The notes under the pieces: model-generated | Databases searched by the model: none | Seen by the model: the letters and a program-made list of their open reading frames with translations, nothing else | Told to the model about the DNA's origin: nothing | Assembly: GCA_028571685.1 (NCBI GenBank) | Contig: CM053162.1 | Span: 47,712,851-47,776,850, forward strand | Direction of reading: 5' to 3' | DNA: 64,000 nt | DNA from: Heterohyrax brucei | Lineage: Eukaryota; Chordata; Mammalia; Hyracoidea; Procaviidae | Position numbers and translations under genes: made by a program | Shown here: in pieces, positions 32,325 through 43,026 of the stretch | Numbering within the stretch: position 1 is the stretch's first letter | How the letters are laid out: every line of letters starts with the position of its first letter

Positions 32325-34300
32325 TATTCTCAATTAGACAGAAAATCAGCAGGGATATAGAACTGAACAATATCATTAATCAATAGGACCTAAAAGGCAT
32401 TTATAGAACACTCCACCCAACAACAGTAGAATACATTCTCTGCAAGCATCCATGAACCAATCACTACATTTGTGTGTGTGTGTATGTGTTATAAAACAAG
32501 TCTGAACAAATATAAAAGAATTCAAATAATATAGACTGTGTTCTCTGACCACAATGGAATCAAATTAGAAATCAGTTACAGAAAGACAAGAGGAAAATCT
32601 CCAAACACTTGGAAGTTAAACAATACATTTCTAAATAACCCACAAATCAAAGAGAAAAATCCCAAGGGAATTAAAAAAATAATAGAATTTACTTAAAATA
32701 AAACTATAATATTCAAAATTTGTGCAGTTGCTAAGAACAAAATTTATAACACTACTTGCTTGGGTTAGATAAGGGGAAAATTTTTAAATCAATAATCTAA
32801 GTTCTTACCCTAGGAAACTAGGAAAAGAAGGGCAAACGAAACCCAAGGTAAACAGAGGAATAAAGTAAAAATTATAAGAGCACAAATTAATAAAATTAAA
32901 AGCAGGGAAACAACAGAGAAAAATTAAAGTAACAAAAAGCTGTTTCAAAAAAGTTGATAAAATAGAGAAACCTCAAGCAAGAGTGACAAATGCACAGTAA
33001 AAGAAAATACACAGATCACAAAAGTCTGAAATTAAACAAGGAGCATCACAATACATTCTTCAGCTGTTCAGATAATAATTGGGGAATATCACTCACACTT
33101 TTTGTATGTGTCAAAATTAGAAGCTTAGAAGAAAGGGAACAATTTCACAAAAGCCAGAGTCTACCAAAACTCAGCCAAAATGAAATAGGTAACCTATAGA
33201 ACCTAAATAGTTCTATAGCTATTTAGATAATTGAATTTTTAATTAATAAGCTACTGAAACAGAAATCTCCGGATTCAGATGCTTCACTAGACAATTTTAC
33301 TGAACACATGAAGAAAAGTTAACACGAAATTTATATAATCTCTTCCAAAAAATAGAAGAGGAAATGCTTTTTAGTTCATGTTATGAAGTATCCATGTTAC
33401 CCTAATTGCAAAATCAGACAAAGAAACAGCACAAAAAGAAAACTATAGACCAGTATCTCTCATGAACTTAGAAGCAAAACTTCTCAACAAAATATTAGCA
33501 AATCAAATACTACAATGCATTAAAAGAATAATAGGGATTATTCCACATTGGAAAGTTTGATTCAGTCTTTGAAAATCAATCAATATAATCTATCATATCA
33601 ACATTATATGACATTGTCAATCAATGCAGAAAAAATAAAAACCCTGATAATAGTCAACACTCATTCATGATAAAACTGTCAGTACTTTGGGAATAGACAG
33701 AAATTTCTTTAAACTCATAAAAAATTTCTACAACTAATGTCATAATTAATTGTGAAAGATTGGATGTGCCTCTAAGACTGGGAATAGGCAAGAATATATT
33801 CTTTCATCACTCTTACTCAACATGAAACCAGAAGCTTTAGATGCTACAATAAGCAGGAAAAAAGAAATAAACATCATACAGATTGGAAAAGGAGCGAAAA
33901 CTATCTCTATTTGCAGATGGAATCAATGTCTGCACATAAAATCCTAAGGAATTTATAAAATAAACACACATCTAAAACCCAAAACATTTTAAGAACTAGA
34001 TGAGTTTACTAAGGTTGTAGGACACAAAAACAACACACAAAAATCAATCGCATTTCTGTATACTACAATGAACCAAAGTAAAATACATAACACCATTTAC
34101 AACTGCTCCAAAGAAAATGAAGTATTTAGGTATCAGTTGAACAAAACATGTACAGAACTTATATGGTAAACATTTACAAATACTGACCAAAAAAAAAAAA
34201 AAAAACCAAAACTTCAAAGAAGACCTAAATATTGTGAGAGACGTACTGTGTACTGGAAGACTTACCATAGCAAAGATACCTAAAGGTTTAAGGCAACTCC
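32325..34300 (+). pseudogene. LINE-1 ORF2 (endonuclease end and reverse transcriptase), broken
   Basis: The endonuclease motif Ser-Asp-His is still encoded at 32544-32552. The reverse-transcriptase phrase N-Y-R-P-V-S-L-M-N is encoded at about 33440-33466. The active-site F-A-D-D box reads F-A-D-G at 33910-33921, so the second catalytic Asp is lost. Stops and small gaps are frequent throughout. ORF2p normally nicks target DNA and reverse-transcribes the RNA; this copy is inert. Confidence 0.85.
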
Positions 34301-35772
34301 TGTCACAATCTCAGCAAGTTTTTTGTAGACGTAAACAAACTTATTATACAAGTTATTATAAAATATGAAAGTCCCTAAAATAGACAAATCAAATGCAGAA
34401 TCGAATACAGTAGGAAAAATTACTTTTTTCCAGTGTTAAGGCTATGATAATCAAGACAGTGTCTTGAGAGAGGTAGACACTTAGATAGATGGAACAGAAT
34501 AGGGAATACAAATATATCCGATTAATTTTTGACAAAGGAACAAAAACAATGGCAGGGAGATGGCCTTTTCAATAAACGGTGCTGGAACAATTGAACATTC
34601 GTAACAAAACTCATCGTCAGTCTAAAACTCAAAATGGATCATGGACTTAAATATGAAATCTAGAAGTATAAGACTTCTAGCAAAAAACTTAGGGAGGAAA
34701 TCTTTGGGACTTTGGACTAAGCAAAGAGTTCTTAGACTTGACAGCAAAATCATGATCCATATAAAGAAAATTAATAGATGGGACCACACCAAAATGAGAA
34801 TGTTTTGCTTTGTGAAAGAGTCTGTTAAGAGAGTGAAAAGAAAAAAACTACAGTCTCAGAGAAATGTTTGCAAATATTTGTTTATGAGTACAGGAAGAAC
34901 TCTCCAAACTCAACACTTAAACAAAAAAATCCAGTTAGAAAATGGGCAAAAGACATGATCAGACATTTTCCTGAAGAGGATTTACAGATGAAACATTAGC
35001 ACACACAAAAATGTGTGGCATCATTAGCCATTAGTTTAATGCAAATTAAAACTACAATGAGATGTTAGGCTATACCTATTAGAAATGATAAAATAAAGTA
35101 AAAAGTAATGATAGAACCACCTATAAAGAAACTGGATCACTCATACACTGTGGGTGAGAATGGAAGATGGTACAACCACTCTGGAAAATAGTTTACTATT
35201 ACTTTGTTAAGAACGTAAACATTCAACTACCATATAATGCAGTGATTGTACTCTTGTCCAGAGAAATGAGAACATCTGTTCATACAGAAACTTGTACAGT
35301 GATGTTGAATCAGCTTTACTGGTAGCCCTACCCTGGAAACTCCCCAGTGTCCTTTAGTGGGTAAATGGTTCAAAGTACCGTGGTGTGTCCATATGCAGAA
35401 TGCTACTCAACAGTGAAAAGGGACTAGCCACTGATGTGTGCAAAAATTTGGAACAAAATCTAAGAAATAATGCTGAGTGAAAAAAGTCAATCTAAAAGAA
35501 TACATGCTGCTTGATTCCATTGATACATTGTGATAACATAATTATAAAGAACAGACTAGTGGTTACATGGAGTGAGGGGTATGGTTAGAAAGGTGTACCC
35601 TGAGGGAGTATTGTGGTAATGGGGTAGTTCTATATCTTGATTGTGGTGGTTTTACAAAGCTATGCATGTAATTTGCATAGACACACATACGAAAATCAGT
35701 ATATATATAACTGGTGTAATATAAATAAGCTCCATGGCAGTGTTCTGGTTTTTATCTTGTACTAAAGTAAAT

Positions 35773-35903
35773 TAAAAATAAAAACATAAGACGGAGTAGA
35801 ATTGCCCAATAGGGTTTACAAGGAGCAGCTGGTGGATTTGAACTGCCAATATTTTGGCTAGCAGCCAAATCTCTTAATCACTGTACCATCAGGGCTCTGT
35901 TAT
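35773..35903 (-). mobile_element. AfroSINE inside the LINE-1 3'UTR
   Basis: Body from cggagtagaattgcccaata to accatcagggctc, with the tail-side end missing. agtaaat at 35766-35772 and 35904-35910 is a probable short target duplication. LINE-1 3'UTR text continues on the right with gcaaaatgttagcattgggc. Confidence 0.87.
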
Positions 35904-36034
35904 AGTAAATAGTTATGCAAAATGTTAGCATTGGGCAAGGATGGATTAAGGGTGCACAGGACATGCTTGAACATTTCTTTGCAACTTTCTGTGGATCTAT
36001 AATTATCCCAAAATAAAATGTAAAAAAAAAAAAT

Positions 36035-36579
36035 CAGTAATCTGGAAGGAGGAGCTTCTAAATTCCAGAGAAGAAAGTATTGATCCTTGGATGGAGGGTG
36101 GGAGGTTGGTAAGAGAATGCTGAAACAGAGAAGGTAAGACAGACAAGGTTTCCAAAGAAAATTCATTACATTTCATGTTTATACCTGGGTTTAGAACCTG
36201 TCAGGACAGATTATTGAAATAGTTTCTGGATTGGGATTGTGTGATTAGAGCTGCAAAAGTCACTGCATGTGGTTTTAAATTCTATTTAAAAATTAAAAAA
36301 AATATATTTTAAATTATTTTTGGCTAATTAAAAAATACATAAAAGTATACTTTCAATACCCAGAATTTTCCACTGTTAACAGAATGCAGACTTCTTTGTA
36401 ATCTTCTTTCATTTTTTTCTTCTCAAAGAATGCTCATTCTATTGTTTGTCTATTGAATTTATTTTTGATGAAGGGAAGTGGAGATTTGCATGAGATATGG
36501 AAGGAAGGAAGGAGATAACAAAACAAACAGACCAGTTCCCTCATTTTGTTCTTTGATGCCCTCTTTTCTGCTGAGAAAA
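36035..36579. other. AT-rich non-coding DNA
   Basis: 36285-36345 is an A/T run. No gene and no assigned family. Opposite-strand frames at 36459-36675 derive from the simple repeat that follows. Confidence 0.45.
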
Positions 36580-36656
36580 CAACCAACCAAGCAACCAAGC
36601 CACCAACCAAGCCACCAAGCCATCAAGCCACCAAGCAAGCAAGCAACCAATCCCAA
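36580..36656. repeat. CCAA/CCAAG simple repeat joined to a SINE tail
   Basis: ccaagcaacc, ccaagccacc and similar words repeat for about 75 bases and run straight into aatcccaaacccattgctgt, the tail of the next SINE. Confidence 0.85.
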
Positions 36657-36735
36657 ACCCATTGCTGTTGAGTAGATTTCAATTCATTGTAACCCTACAG
36701 GACAGAGTAGACATGCTCCATAGAGTTGAAAATAA
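36652..36735 (-). mobile_element. AfroSINE, 5'-truncated
   Basis: cccaaacccattgctgttga, attcattgtaaccctacagg and acagagtagacatgctccat are present. The sequence then departs from the family, so only the tail half is kept. Confidence 0.85.
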
Positions 36736-37174
36736 GATGAATTTGGACAGAGAAAACATCGTATGTTCCTTGTGCTGCATGCATTCTATTTATGGCTGGG
36801 ATAGCCACCTGCCTGGAGCAAAAGATGGAGGATGGGAGCTTGATTTCATCAACCTTTTCATTCTGCTGCATTAGAAACTTAGTGTCTGTGGCTGATTAAA
36901 ATATCAAGAAGTTATCTTGGAAAAAAATGATGGAATTTGGGAAAGAAAATGTGCCTTCTTGTGGAATGACAGAACTATGGGTATACGGGGAATTTGAAAG
37001 ACCAAAAGGATACAGTTATGAATATGAGCCAGAAATGAATGGTCAAGCTGAGGCATACAAGAGCCTCTTGGTGGATTAAGTACAAATCATGAGTGTTTAA
37101 GACTGGGAAAGGGAAGTTGAATGCCAGAGGGACTGAGAAAGAAAACATAAAGGTCTCTGGTAGATTTTTTCTGA
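36736..37174. other. Non-coding, no repeat recognised
   Basis: No gene or family seen. gcctcttggtggattaag (37062) looks like a chance resemblance to a SINE start. Confidence 0.4.
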
Positions 37175-37255
37175 AGCAGGTTTATTGAGATATAATTGAC
37201 ATCTGTATGATTCACTCACCACTCAATAACTGTTAGTACATACACAGAATTGTGG

Positions 37256-37530
37256 GACTTGGCGATGCAGAGTGACCATATATTGGATACACTTTATGGT
37301 TCTATGCATCATAGGATATCATCCTGCTGACCTCTGCCTGGAGGAAGGAGAGTGGGTGGAGAGGAGGGGAAAGGAGACTGCTGGGAGGACGAGACATGTA
37401 TGGAGCAGAGAGGAAGAGTGTGCTGTCACCAGGCAGGGAGAGCAGTGGAAGCTGCATATAGGTGGACATGTAAATTTATATGGGAATGTACATTTTCACT
37501 CAGTCACAATAAATAAAATAAAATACTTGA
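37256..37530 (+). mobile_element. Unidentified ~260-bp retroposon, copy 2
   Basis: Starts ggacttggcgatgcagag at the same point as the copy at 18562 and ends cactcagtcacaataaa with an A-rich tail. It interrupts LINE-1 text, so its limits on both sides can be seen. The 121-codon frame at 37272-37637 is open in this copy but is not preserved as such in copy 1. Possible identities: a LINE-1 3'UTR subfamily, a SINE-like unit, or a retrocopied transcript end. Confidence 0.8.
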
Positions 37531-38125
37531 CAATCTCAAAAAAAATATTTTTATCACTTCAAAAAGAAGCTCCATGCCCTTTAGCTGCCCCATCCATCTC
37601 CCTACTCCCTTCACTCCCAGATCTAGACAGTCAGTAATCTACTTTTTGTCTCTGTAGACTTGTCTATTCTGAGTATTTCATAAAAATGGAAACATATAAT
37701 ATGTTATCTTCTGTGACCGGCTTCTTTCACTTAGTGTAATCTTTTCAGATTCAACCAAATTGTAGCACATGACAATAGTTAATTCCTTTTTATGGTTGAA
37801 TAACATTTCATTGTGTGGATATGCCACATTTGTTGATCCATTCATTAGTTAATGGACCTGTGGATTGTTTCCACTGTTTGATTATTATGAGTAGTGCTAC
37901 CATAAGCATTTGAATGTAAGTTTTTGTGTGGACATATGTTTTGAATTCTCTTAGGTATATACCTAGGAATGGAATTGCTGTGTCATACAAAAACTCTGTC
38001 TAAATCATTGAGGAAGTGCCTGAGGTATGTTTTTTACATTTTCACAAGTGGCGTCTGAGAGTTCTGATTCTCTACTTCTTCACCAACACTTACTATTATG
38101 TGGCTTTTTGATTATAGGCATTCTG

Positions 38126-38440
38126 TTATTGTTGTTATTAGGTGCCATTGAGTTGGTTCTGACTTCTGGTGACTGTATGCACAAAAGAACAAAACACTGG
38201 CTGGTAATGTGTGACTCTCACAATCATTTGTTATGTTTGAGCTCATTGTTCCAGCCACTGTGTCAAACTGTCTTGTTGAGGGTTTTCACTGATCCTCTAG
38301 TAAGCATGATGTCTTTCTCTAGGGCCTGGTCTTTCTGACATTTCCAAAGTACATGAATCTTGCTATCCTGTCTTCTAAGGAACATTCTGCCTGTATCTCT
38401 TCCAAGATAGACTTGTTTGTTCTTCAGAGCCCTTGTCCAT
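38126..38440 (-). mobile_element. RTE LINE 3' end inside LINE-1
   Basis: ttgttgttattaggtgccat, ttgagctcattgttccagcc, taagcatgatgtctttctct and aaggaacattctgcctgtat are in minus-strand RTE order. It lies between LINE-1 pieces ending ggctttttgattataggcat and resuming tgtccatttttaacttgagc. Confidence 0.88.
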
Positions 38441-38464
38441 TTTTAACTTGAGCTATTTGTCTTT

Positions 38465-38625
38465 TCGGAAAGCCTAATAGTGTAGTGGGTTAAGTGCTAT
38501 GTCTGCTAACTGAAAGGTTGGCAGTTCAAACCTGTCAGGTGCTCCTTGGAAACTCTATAGCAGTTCTATTCTGACCTCTAGTGTTGCTATGAGTTGGACC
38601 CGACTCCACGACAGTGTCTTCTCAT
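38465..38625 (+). mobile_element. AfroSINE inside LINE-1
   Basis: gaaagcctaatagtgtagtg, ggttggcagttcaaacctgt, ctccttggaaactctatagc and gagttggacccgactccacg are all in order. LINE-1 text resumes at 38626. Confidence 0.88.
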
Positions 38626-39030
38626 GACTACATTATATGAGTTCTTTAGATAGTAGAAGCATTAGACCCTTATGACAGATACAAATTTCAAGTGTTTCTT
38701 CCCATTCTGTAGGTTGTCTTTTTCTTGATAACATCTCTTGATGCACAAAAGTTTTAAAGTTAAAACAGTTTAAATTTTGATGATACTTAGCTTATTTTTT
38801 CTTTTGTTGCTTGTGCTTTTGGTATTATATCTAAGAATCCACTGTCAAACCTGAGATCATGAAGATTTACCCTTATACTTCCATTTAAGAGTTTTATAGT
38901 TTTACTTTTTACATTTAGGTCTGTGATCTGCTTTGAATTAGTTTTCATATATGGTGTGAGGTAAGGGGTATAACTTCATCTTTTAGCATGTATCTACCCA
39001 GTTGTCTTAGCATCATTTGTTGGACTTTTA

Positions 39031-39970
39031 ATGGGTTGTAATCCCACCTTTAAATCCCTTGTGTTAGAAACCTTGTTTACTGAGTCCCTCCACTTCATAA
39101 AGAACTACTTGTGGAACAAATATATTCTGTCTGCATAGGAAACTGTCTACCTGTATGGCACCTCAGATGGGTTGGAAAGGTAAGATCAGTAGCTTATTTG
39201 AGCTGAAGGCTGGTTATGGAACCAGTCCATTGATGCTGCTTGGAATGTTCCTGCTCTAGGAAGGACATTCCACGTGTGTGACCTGGATCCTGGCGAGAGG
39301 TATTGGCTCCTTCAAATCACCAAATTTAAAACTGGCCAAGCTTGTTGAGAGTGAGGGTTATGGGCTCAGATATGGAGGAGATGGGGCTGGGGAGGATATC
39401 TCTTTGCCCGAGGAGCCGAGAAGCCACATGAGAAGGAGACAGGGAAGGAGACACTTTGGGAATGAAATATATCCTGAAACTAAGACACACCAGAAATAGA
39501 TTGTTGGATGGAGTTGGTAGAGCAAAGAAAAGTGCTTTTGAAGTGAAAAAGGGGAGAGATAAGACTCTGGCAAGAGAAGCCATCAGACTCTAACGCAGAC
39601 CAAAGAGAGTTTTTGCCAGCCCAACAAGGAACTCTGGAGAAAAGATTACCTGGAAGCCAGTAGTTAGGTCTTTGAACACTGCCTTGGTCAGGAGTTGTCC
39701 TGGGAGAAGCATGGACATGGCTGGAATGCAGAGGCAGATCCTGAGGAGCTAACAGCTAGAGGTTGTCAGTTAACTCCTCTTCTTTTAGCTGGGCAGTGAG
39801 TCCTTTCTTGAAGACAGTGCTGGGTGGTGCATCTCCGCATCTCTGACACAGACTCTTGATCTATTAGGGCACAAGGATCACCCCTAATGCTGTAGGCATG
39901 ATGTTTGTTTCAGAAGACACTTGCTGTATGGAAGAGGAAGACATTAGCATAGATAAACAGGATATAGGGC
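39031..39970. other. Non-coding, no repeat recognised
   Basis: About 940 bases. The frames at 39278-39583 mirror each other on both strands and lack motifs. Purine-rich at 39400-39560. Confidence 0.4.
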
Positions 39971-40463
39971 TGTCATGCACTCAATTGTGTCCCCTCAAAA
40001 ATGTGTGTATTAATTTGGTTGGGCCTTGATTTCTAATATTGTGCAATGTTCCCTTATGTTGCAAACCCTGCCTTGATTATGTTAATGAGGGAGGATGGTG
40101 GCAGTCATGTTGGTGGGGCAAGACTCAATGCGTAAGATTGGATTGTGGTTTGAGGCAATCTCTTGGGATATAAAGGAAAGGGAAGCATGCAGAGATGGGG
40201 ACATTATAGCCCTAAGAAGCAGTGTTGGGAGCAGAGTGCATCCTTTGGAGAGGCCTCAGGGTTCCTGTGCACCAAAAGCTCCCAGTCCAGGGGAAGACTG
40301 ATGACAAGGACATTCATTCAGAGCCAACAGAGAAAGACTTCTTGTGGAGCTGACACCTGCATTTGGATTTTTAGCCTATCAGACTGTGACTCAATAAAAT
40401 TTCTCTTTTAAAATCCATCCACTTGTGGTATTTCTGTTATGGCAGCCCTGGATGACTAAGACA
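39971..40463 (+). mobile_element. MaLR-like solo LTR (493 bp)
   Basis: Starts TGTCATGCACTCAATTGTG and ends ggatgactaagaca. Flanks agggc (39966-39970) and agggg (40464-40468) are a near-match 5-bp target duplication, the length expected of ERVL-type integration. Contains aataaaatttctc before the end. Frames of 68 and 82 codons are LTR sequence. Confidence 0.85.
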
Positions 40464-40962
40464 AGGGGTAATTGTGGTGGAGAGAATGGGAGCAGTTAAG
40501 GAGCACATCATAATAAGTTTGTCTGAATTCCTTTGGATGAATGTCTGACATGGGAGGTGTAATCGTAATAAATATAGATAAAATTAGAAATCATAGTACT
40601 AGAACTTTTGTGGAAAGTAGTTGATAGAAAAGTTAGCCAAACTTTGCAGGCCTCAGTCTCTCCAGCTGTAAAAAGGGATAGCAAAGCAGTTGTTACGAGG
40701 ATTCAATCAAACCATCCTTGCAATTTTTCTCACTTGTTTAATGGAAATGTATAGCTTGTGCCTGCCTGTTCTATCTACTATTATAATTTGGAGGCAGGTA
40801 GTTTGTGTTCTCAATTTCACAATGTAGAGAAATTTTTGTGTTTTGGATTCGGAACTAACTTAAGAATTTTGCATCACATGGGACGAACATGTTTTTTGCT
40901 GTGATAAGGTGAATGTATTGCATGTTTCAAACATACGATTTTTGGGGGGCCAAAGGGTGAAA
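40464..40962. mobile_element. LTR-LTR spacer with MIR-derived block
   Basis: 40613-40740 is a MIR-like block (cctcagtctctccagctgta, cgaggattcaatcaaa) that recurs at 42082-42195. The rest, including a G-run at 40943, is unassigned. Confidence 0.55.
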
Positions 40963-42081
40963 TGTCATGGATTGAATTTTGCCTCTGCAAAATATGTGTG
41001 GTAGTTTGACTGGGTCAGGATTCCTTGTACTCTGTGATTGTCCTCCATTTTATGCTTTTCTTATGTTGTAAATCCTAATCTCTGCCTGTGGTTAACAGAG
41101 TAGAATATGTTAAAGAGGATTAGGGTGGGACTGTAAATCCCTTCCTAAGGTCACCTCCTTGCTCCGCTGTAATGGGAGTTTCCCTGGAGTGTCACTTGCA
41201 TCACCTTTTATCCTTTTATCCTACAAGGGGCAGAAGGAAAGGAAAGCAAACAGAGGACGGGGAAGCTCATGCAATTAAGAAAGCAGCACCAGGAATACAG
41301 CATGTGTCATTGGTTGAATTGTGTCCCCCCAAAAATATGTGCAGCCACATGGCTGGGACACGATTTCCAGTATCTTGGGACTGTCCTCCATTGTGTAGTT
41401 TCGCTCAACTGTATGTTAAAGGAGTTACAAATTCGTGCATAGGATTACTTCCTTGCTTTGCAGTAGGGGGAGTTTCCCTGGAGTGTGGCTTGCCCCACCT
41501 TTAATGCTTTCAGCTTGCAAAGGATAAAAGGAAACAAAAACAAAGAGAATTAGGAGCCTCGCACCATCAAGAAATGTGCACCGGAAGAAGAGCGTGTCTT
41601 TGAGATCTGAGGTTCCTGCACCGGGACTCTCCCAGGACAAGGACGGATGCAATACCGGACTTTCCTCCAGAGCCGACAAGCGGAAAGCCTTCCCCTGGAG
41701 TGGTCACCCTGAATATGGACTTGCAACCTACCGGACTGTGTAATTACCGTGAATATGGACTTGCAACCTACCGGACTGTGTAAGAATAAACCTTCCTGTG
41801 TTAAAGCCATCCACTCTGTGGTATTTCTGTTAGAGCGGCCCTAGCTGACTAAAACAGCATGTCCTTCAGACCTGAGGTTCCTGTGCCTAGATGCTCCCTG
41901 GTCAAAGACTGATGCAACACAAGAACTTTCTTTCAGAGTTGACTGAAGGAAAGCCTTCTCCTGGATCAGATATCCTGAATTTGGACTTGTAGCCAACTGG
42001 AATGCCTAAGAATAATTTTATCTTTGCTAAATCCACCCACTCATGGTATTTCTATTAGAGCAGTACTGGATGACTAAAATA
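40963..42081 (+). mobile_element. MaLR-like solo LTR split by another LTR
   Basis: Left part 40963-41304 starts tgtcatggattgaattttgc. Right part 41857-42081 ends ctggatgactaaaata. Together about 560 bp, normal for the group. The junction is at the inner LTR, and gcatg is duplicated there. Confidence 0.9.
41305..41856 (+). mobile_element. MaLR-like LTR nested in the LTR (552 bp), perfect 5-bp duplication
   Basis: Starts TGTCATTGGTTGAATTGTG and ends AGCTGACTAAAACA. gcatg stands on both sides (41300-41304 and 41857-41861). Within it, 41711-41750 is repeated at 41751-41783 with a 40-base period. It is less worn than the host LTR, as expected for a later arrival. Frames at 41425-41810 are LTR sequence. 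Confidence 0.93.
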
Positions 42082-42200
42082 GTATTTGATAGGAAAGTTA
42101 GCAAACCTCTGTAAGCCTCAGTCTCTTCAGCTGTAAAACATGGATAGCAAAGCAGTTGTTAGGGTAGTCCAACCAAACCATCCCTGAGTGAAGTTAAGCA
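42082..42200 (+). mobile_element. MIR-derived block, second copy
   Basis: ggaaagttagcaaacctctg, cctcagtctcttcagctgta and gatagcaaagcagttgttag match 40613-40740, including the same internal gap relative to MIR. It starts at the first base after the LTR. Confidence 0.7.
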
Positions 42201-42512
42201 TATAGCTAGAGCTCCATAAATACGGGATACTGTGTTGTCATTTTTGCTACTGGTGGCATGTTACTGTCAAAGACGACTCATAACATAACCCAAACGTAAG
42301 TTATGTTTGGTCTGCAGTCCCTGGAGTCATCTCCCTTTGCCTCTATAATAAAGTCCTGGCACTTCCAGTGCTTTTGGGGCTCCTTCTCATGTAACAGAAT
42401 GGCCTAACCTCAACTAAGGTTGCAAATACATCTTCAATATAGCAATCATCATGCCCACTCTTAGTGATTAATCAAAACAGAAAATTTAATTTAATGTTAA
42501 ATCACCTTGCCT

Positions 42513-43026
42513 CCAGGGTAGTTCCCATGTAGTAGTCCACATTTTTCAGACTCCCTTGCAGCTAAGTATGAGCATATGACTAAGTTTTTGCTAAGGGGCT
42601 GTGCAAGAACTAAGTCACATCCTTCTCTTCCATGCCTTCCTGGTGGCTACAATACTGTCCTCATGGTAATGAGTTGTCTTCAGTAAGTGGAAGAGGGCAG
42701 CACCTTAGGGCTGGCAGTGCAATAGAATAACAAAAGCTTGGACCTTGAATGACTTTGAGGGGCAGAGCCTTCAAACAAACCCAGAGTTATCTGTGAGTAG
42801 GTGATTAATCATAGTTTGTTATTAGGTGCCAGCTAGTTGGCTTCAACTCATGCTGACCTTATGTACAGTACAAAACAAAACAAAATGCTGCCCAATCCTG
42901 TGCCATCCCCCAATCCATTGCTCTATTTGAGCCTGTTGTTATAGCTACTGTGTCAGTCCATCACCTCGGTTAATTCAGTATTATTTTGTGTCTTTTTTAC
43001 AGCCAAACCTATAGCCTAACTAATAC
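42513..43026 (+). mobile_element. ERVL-type LTR (LTR16/33-like), split by RTE
   Basis: cagactcccttgcagctaag, tgagcatatgactaagtttt and, after the RTE, attattttgtgtcttttttacagccaaacc in two parts and cctaactaatac match an old LTR plan. The assignment to a named group is tentative. Confidence 0.55.
42814..42980 (-). mobile_element. RTE LINE 3' end inside an LTR
   Basis: tttgttattaggtgccagct, cttcaactcatgctgacctt, gcccaatcctgtgccatccc and atttgagcctgttgttatag are in minus-strand RTE order. It ends at ttcagtattattttg, where LTR text resumes. Confidence 0.82.

Larger units (their letters stand above)
32325..36034 (+). mobile_element. LINE-1, 5'-truncated, ORF2 and 3'UTR relic
   Basis: LINE-1 text is continuous from the second half of the endonuclease to the poly(A) at 36022-36034. 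At 35773-35903 an AfroSINE interrupts the 3'UTR. A short TG run stands at 32471-32491. The length, about 3.6 kb without the SINE, fits a mid-ORF2 truncation. No open frame above 105 codons remains. Confidence 0.9.
37175..39030 (-). mobile_element. LINE-1 3' part, interrupted three times
   Basis: Typical minus-strand LINE-1 text includes gtttattgagatataattga (37181), catttcattgtgtggatatg (37805) and ggaatggaattgctgtgtca (37969). It runs to about 39030. The retroposon at 37256, RTE at 38126 and SINE at 38465 are inserted in it, and removing them restores order. The 60-codon frame at 37808-37990 belongs to the LINE-1. Confidence 0.85.

Noticed and set aside
36580-36656. CRISPR-like array
   Set aside because: Units are 4-10 bases without spacers. 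It is a simple repeat in mammalian DNA.
37272-37637. 121-codon frame in the unidentified retroposon
   Set aside because: The sister copy at 18562 is 90 percent similar but is not open as one frame over the same length, so selection on a protein is unlikely.
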